Below, in pieces: positions 6,190 to 9,068 of a stretch of 9,068 bases of DNA. How positions within the stretch are numbered: position 1 is the first letter of the stretch; each line of letters opens with the position of its first letter. The notes beneath the pieces are model-generated. The model was not told the DNA's origin. It made no database searches and worked only from the letters and a program-made list of their open reading frames with translations. Source of the DNA: Sabulitectum sp964604135 (GTDB lineage: Bacteria > Fermentibacterota > Fermentibacteria > Fermentibacterales > JCC-6); the NCBI GenBank assembly GCA_964604135.1, contig CAZRXU010000104.1, forward strand, positions 1 through 9,068, in the 5' to 3' direction. The translations under genes and the position numbers were made by a program.

Positions 6190-7263
6190 TTATTCGGGAT
6201 TGTAAGATCTGGGTGTCTCCTGGCTCCGGAGAACTCTCAATGCACCCAGAGCGAGAGCTTCCATTTCCATTTCGCCTGGGTAAACAACTACCGGCGCGAT
6301 GAATTCCACCATTTCCCTGAGCCAGCTGATGAACTGTTTGTCGTAGGCTATTCCACCTGAAATCACAACAGCATCCACCCGTCCTTTTAGAACGGCTGCC
6401 ATGGCACCGGTTTCTTTACCGATCTGATATGCCATTGCTCTGTACACTGCAAGCCATTCAGCATTTCCTGCCATTACTTTGTCTTCAACCTTCATCATGT
6501 CGTTGGTTCCAAGGTAGGCTACTATACCACCGTGCCCTTTGATCATCTTTTTGATTTCGTCCAGAGAATAATCTCCAGAGAAGCAAAGTTTTACAAGATC
6601 GCCAGCTGGCACGCCTCCTGATCTTTCAGGAGTAAATGGCCCGTCTCCATCCAGGGCGTTGTTAACATCCACAACTAGCCCTTTTTTGTGTGCTCCTACA
6701 CTGATGCCTCCGCCGAGGTGTACAACCACAAAGTTAGATTCAGCATACTTAACACCAAGTTCATCTGCGGCTTTTCTGGCAACAGCCTTCTGATTCAGGG
6801 CATGAAAAATACTTTTCCGGGCTATAAGAGGGTTTCCCGAAAACTTAGCGACAGGCTCCATCTCATCAACCACGACTGGATCAACAATAAAGGCATCACA
6901 CCCTGCAGTTTTTGCAAGCTCCGCAGCGATAGGGCCGCCCAGATTGGATGCATGCTGACCCAGGATTCCAGTTTCAAGGTCTTTCAGAAGATGATCGTCT
7001 ACAAGGTAAGTGCCTCCAGGGATGGGTTTTACAAGCCCTCCTCTGCCCACAATTCCGTGGAAACTTTCAACAGGGTAGCCTGCTTCTTTCAGCGCGGAAA
7101 CAATTACATCACGCCTGAAACCGTACTGTTCAAAGATATTCGTTCCGAAGGGAGACAGATCTTTCTGTGAGTGCGATAGCTTAAGGTCCCAGATTTCTTC
7201 TTCGTTTTCAAACACTGAAATCTTAGTTGAAGTTGAACCGGGATTTACAACAAGTATCCTCAT
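6190..7263 (-). CDS. buk: Butyrate kinase / branched-chain acid kinase
   Basis: This cytoplasmic ASKHA-fold kinase (357 residues, full family length) interconverts butyryl-phosphate plus ADP with butyrate plus ATP, giving substrate-level ATP at the end of fermentation. Relatives also use isobutyrate and other branched acids. The phosphate-1 motif NPGSTSTKI is at 7-15. VGRGG (72-76), HLGGGISVGAH (182-192), the DGDGPFTPERSGG block (205-217), the adenosine motif ISGGIAYD (301-308) and PGEMEMEALALGALR (329-343) follow in the expected order. The ATG has a strong AGGAGGG site just upstream. The mutase gene follows after 16 bases and its ribosome-binding site lies in that gap, so translational coupling is likely. 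No phosphotransbutyrylase gene is seen next to it, which leaves the source of the acyl-phosphate outside the window. Whether the in vivo substrate is butyrate, isobutyrate or propionate cannot be read from the sequence. Confidence 0.92.
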   Translation of the reverse strand: MRILVVNPGSTSTKISVFENEEEIWDLKLSHSQKDLSPFGTNIFEQYGFRRDVIVSALKEAGYPVESFHGIVGRGGLVKPIPGGTYLVDDHLLKDLETGILGQHASNLGGPIAAELAKTAGCDAFIVDPVVVDEMEPVAKFSGNPLIARKSIFHALNQKAVARKAADELGVKYAESNFVVVHLGGGISVGAHKKGLVVDVNNALDGDGPFTPERSGGVPAGDLVKLCFSGDYSLDEIKKMIKGHGGIVAYLGTNDMMKVEDKVMAGNAEWLAVYRAMAYQIGKETGAMAAVLKGRVDAVVISGGIAYDKQFISWLREMVEFIAPVVVYPGEMEMEALALGALRVLRSQETPRSYNPE

Positions 7264-7329
7264 CTTCCCTCCTCAGGGGTTATTTGCTATCTTTGTTACT
7301 GTTCCACAGGTGGTGGATTTTAACAGCAG

Positions 7330-7337
7330 AATATAAG
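7330..7337. promoter_or_regulatory. Possible divergent -10 element between buk and the small + gene
   Basis: The 85-base divergent gap contains AATATAAG. It reads TATATT on the - strand (7335-7330), where a weak TTCCAC lies 18 bases upstream. On the + strand it reads TATAAG (7332-7337), with no convincing -35 and only about 11 bases before the ATG. A - strand promoter for the buk operon is the better reading. This is the only AT-rich promoter-like block in the gap, and the call is tentative. Confidence 0.3.
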
Positions 7338-7348
7338 GCAACCTGAAC

Positions 7349-7708
7349 ATGAGTGGAAATCTTAAAACAGCTGCAGAGATAGAGGCGGAAATCCGGTTCG
7401 ATGAGAAGTTTGTTATTCGACTTCGCCAGTCTTTTCAGCTTGAGAAAGAGGCTGCCCTTGAAGAGGGTGGTAAAGCACTGCGTCTGTTCAGAGAGCGTTC
7501 CCGCACCTACTATCAGCCAGTTGCCTTGAGAATGCAGAATGACTTCAGGCGTCTTCGCTACAAAATGTCAAAGGTGGACAACATTCCAGCTAGTATATTC
7601 CTGAGGCTTGATGTGCTGGAAAAAGTTATCAAAGAGGTTCGTGCTCATTTCGCAGGAGCACCGAATCGCCTGATAAGGAACACTGAACAGAACACGGGAG
7701 ATGATTGA
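7349..7708 (+). CDS. Small helical protein of unknown function, coupled to the aspartyl-tRNA synthetase gene
   Basis: This encodes a 119-residue protein that I do not recognise. It has no signal peptide, no membrane segment and no Cys. It is rich in Glu, Arg, Lys and Leu, and nearly all of it looks helical, with candidate helices at about 7-36, 38-71 and 81-100 separated by a short VDNIPAS turn. The hydrophobic spacing would suit a helical bundle or coiled coil that binds a partner or RNA. Its TGA stop overlaps the ATG of the synthetase gene by one base (TGATG), so the two are translationally coupled. No strong ribosome-binding site precedes its own ATG; only a loose AAGG lies about 10 bases upstream. 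That it is a real gene is supported by the tight coupling and by the reading frame filling the gap exactly. The function is unknown. Confidence 0.7.
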   Translation: MSGNLKTAAEIEAEIRFDEKFVIRLRQSFQLEKEAALEEGGKALRLFRERSRTYYQPVALRMQNDFRRLRYKMSKVDNIPASIFLRLDVLEKVIKEVRAHFAGAPNRLIRNTEQNTGDD

Positions 7709-9051
7709 TGTACAGAGTATCGACCGATACCGACCAGAAACTGGCTACTGCGGCCGAACTTGCCGAAATGGATGGGCAGAAGGTTACAGTTCATGGAATG
7801 ATCCAGAGAATCCGCCGTCTGGGCTGGGGAGCGTTCATAGTGATTCGCCGTCACGATGGGCTGCTTCAGTGTGTGATCGGCCGGGACGGGAATGAAGAGC
7901 TCATAGACAAGCTTGCCGAAGAACAGTCTGTTCAGATAACTGGAATGGTGAAGAAGGCGAAGATCAAAGACAAGTCTATAAACCCCGCTGGTGTGGAAAT
8001 ACAGGTGGAGACTGTGGAACTGGTATCGGCTCCTGCAGAACATCCTCCTGTAGATCTTTCGAAGAAAATTCTTGATCTTCACATAGATACGAACCTTGAT
8101 CTCAGGCCGGTAAGTTTGCGCCATCCTGTGGAAAGAGCCAGATTGAAGATTGCAGAGGCTTTCGCAAGGGCTTTCGCAGATTTTCTTCGTGTGCAGGGTT
8201 TTACAGAAATACGCACTCCCAAAATTGGTGTTGCCGGTGCCGAGGGAGGCGCAAATATCTTCAAACTTGATTACTTCGGCAGACCTGCATACCTTGCCCA
8301 GTCTCCCCAGTTCTACAAGCAGATGGGCGTTGGAATATACGAGAGAGTGTTTGAAATAGGCCCGGTATTCAGGGCGGAAAACCATCAGACAAGCCGGCAC
8401 ATAAACGAATACACTTCTCTTGATTTCGAAATGGGTTTTGTGAAAGACCATACTGATGTTATGCTGATGGAAACGGCACTGCTTAAGTACTGTTTTGATT
8501 TCATCAGGGAAACCTGTGACCCGGAAATAGCCCTGCTTGGTGCTGATGTACCTGTTATAGATGAAGATATTCCTGTGGTTACCCTCCTGGAAGCCCATGA
8601 GATAGCAGGCAGTGTAACAGGAGGCGACTACTCCGGTGAACCTGATCTTGAGCCTGACGAAGAGAGAGCCCTTTGCTCATATTCAGCAGAACACTGGAAC
8701 AGCGACTTTGTGTTTGTTACCCATTTCCCAACACAGAAGAGGCCGTTCTACACCAAAGATGATCCTGATAATCCGGGAACCACACTTAGTTTCGATCTTC
8801 TGTTCAGGGGGTTGGAAATTACAACAGGTGGCCAGAGAATCAACGACTATCAGGAACAGGTCGACAAGATGATCTCAATGGGGTTGAATCCAGACGACTT
8901 TGAAAGCTATCTGCAGGCGCACAAGTATGGTCTGCCGCCCCACGGAGGTCTCGCTATTGGCCTAGAAAGAATAACAGCAAGGCTTCTCGGTGTTGATAAC
9001 ATCAGGCTTACCACCATGTTTCCCAGGGACATTAAAAGGCTCACACCCTGA
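7708..9051 (+). CDS. aspS: Archaeal-type aspartyl-tRNA synthetase (possibly nondiscriminating Asp/Asn)
   Basis: This class II aminoacyl-tRNA synthetase charges tRNA-Asp, and possibly tRNA-Asn, with aspartate. Its 447 residues match the short archaeal/eukaryal form, not the roughly 590-residue bacterial AspRS with its inserted GAD domain. An N-terminal OB-fold anticodon-binding domain (about 15-105) is followed by the catalytic core. Motif 1 is around GFTEIRTPKI (165-174), motif 2 is FEIGPVFRAE (215-224) with RHINEYTSLDFEM (230-242), and motif 3 is HGGLAIGLER (412-421). It ends in the typical FPRDIKRLTP. The ATG at 7708 is preferred to the TTG one codon earlier, since GGGAG lies 7 bases upstream and the ATG overlaps the previous stop. 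The OB-fold position that is usually Trp or His in the GWVx motif reads Gln here (GMIQRIRRLG), so discrimination between the two tRNAs cannot be predicted by eye. An amidotransferase (GatCAB) would be needed elsewhere if it is nondiscriminating. Confidence 0.93.
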   Translation: MYRVSTDTDQKLATAAELAEMDGQKVTVHGMIQRIRRLGWGAFIVIRRHDGLLQCVIGRDGNEELIDKLAEEQSVQITGMVKKAKIKDKSINPAGVEIQVETVELVSAPAEHPPVDLSKKILDLHIDTNLDLRPVSLRHPVERARLKIAEAFARAFADFLRVQGFTEIRTPKIGVAGAEGGANIFKLDYFGRPAYLAQSPQFYKQMGVGIYERVFEIGPVFRAENHQTSRHINEYTSLDFEMGFVKDHTDVMLMETALLKYCFDFIRETCDPEIALLGADVPVIDEDIPVVTLLEAHEIAGSVTGGDYSGEPDLEPDEERALCSYSAEHWNSDFVFVTHFPTQKRPFYTKDDPDNPGTTLSFDLLFRGLEITTGGQRINDYQEQVDKMISMGLNPDDFESYLQAHKYGLPPHGGLAIGLERITARLLGVDNIRLTTMFPRDIKRLTP

Positions 9052-9068
9052 AAAAGACATAGAAGACA

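Noticed and set aside
7645..8598. A 317-codon open frame on the - strand opposite the synthetase gene
   Set aside because: It is antisense to a clearly recognised enzyme. Its translation is rich in His, Arg, Cys and Tyr with no family resemblance, as expected of a shadow frame.

Overview
The window looks like a piece of chromosome from an uncultured, probably anaerobic, Gram-negative bacterium. The lipoprotein with a lipobox points to an outer membrane, and the secreted protease ends in a type IX-secretion-like C-terminal sorting domain. Together these suggest the Fibrobacteres-Chlorobi-Bacteroidetes neighbourhood, perhaps a candidate phylum such as Fermentibacterota. That placement is inference from gene style only. 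There are no tRNA or rRNA genes, no CRISPR array, and no transposase or phage gene. Coding density is high.

Layout: (1) On the + strand from the left edge lies the 3' end of a site-2-protease-like (M50) membrane metalloprotease. It is followed after 8 bases by a secreted gingipain-like (C25-type) cysteine peptidase with a sorting domain. A hairpin separates this pair from the convergent gene. (2) On the - strand, two independently transcribed envelope genes are read leftward. One is a small secreted protein of unknown function with a good sigma70-type promoter and its own terminator. The other is a SurA/PpiC-like lipoprotein whose real start is a TTG at 3392 and whose -10 box sits directly against the preceding terminator. 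(3) Also on the - strand is a two-gene operon of butyrate kinase followed by the catalytic large subunit of methylmalonyl-CoA mutase, without its cobalamin-binding domain. (4) Divergently, on the + strand, a small helical protein of unknown function overlaps by one base the start of an archaeal-type aspartyl-tRNA synthetase.

Functionally the window combines envelope protein export and quality control with short-chain acyl-CoA/acid metabolism and translation. The mutase keeps the Tyr and Arg that distinguish methylmalonyl-CoA mutase from isobutyryl-CoA mutase, so the kinase-mutase pair suggests a fermentation or amino-acid degradation route through propionyl/methylmalonyl-CoA and an acyl-phosphate. 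I see no clear new defence or mobile system. The least explained items are the four-cysteine cluster at the presumed active site of the protease, the short C-terminal SWGGIK motif of the secreted protein, and the unknown gene coupled to the synthetase.
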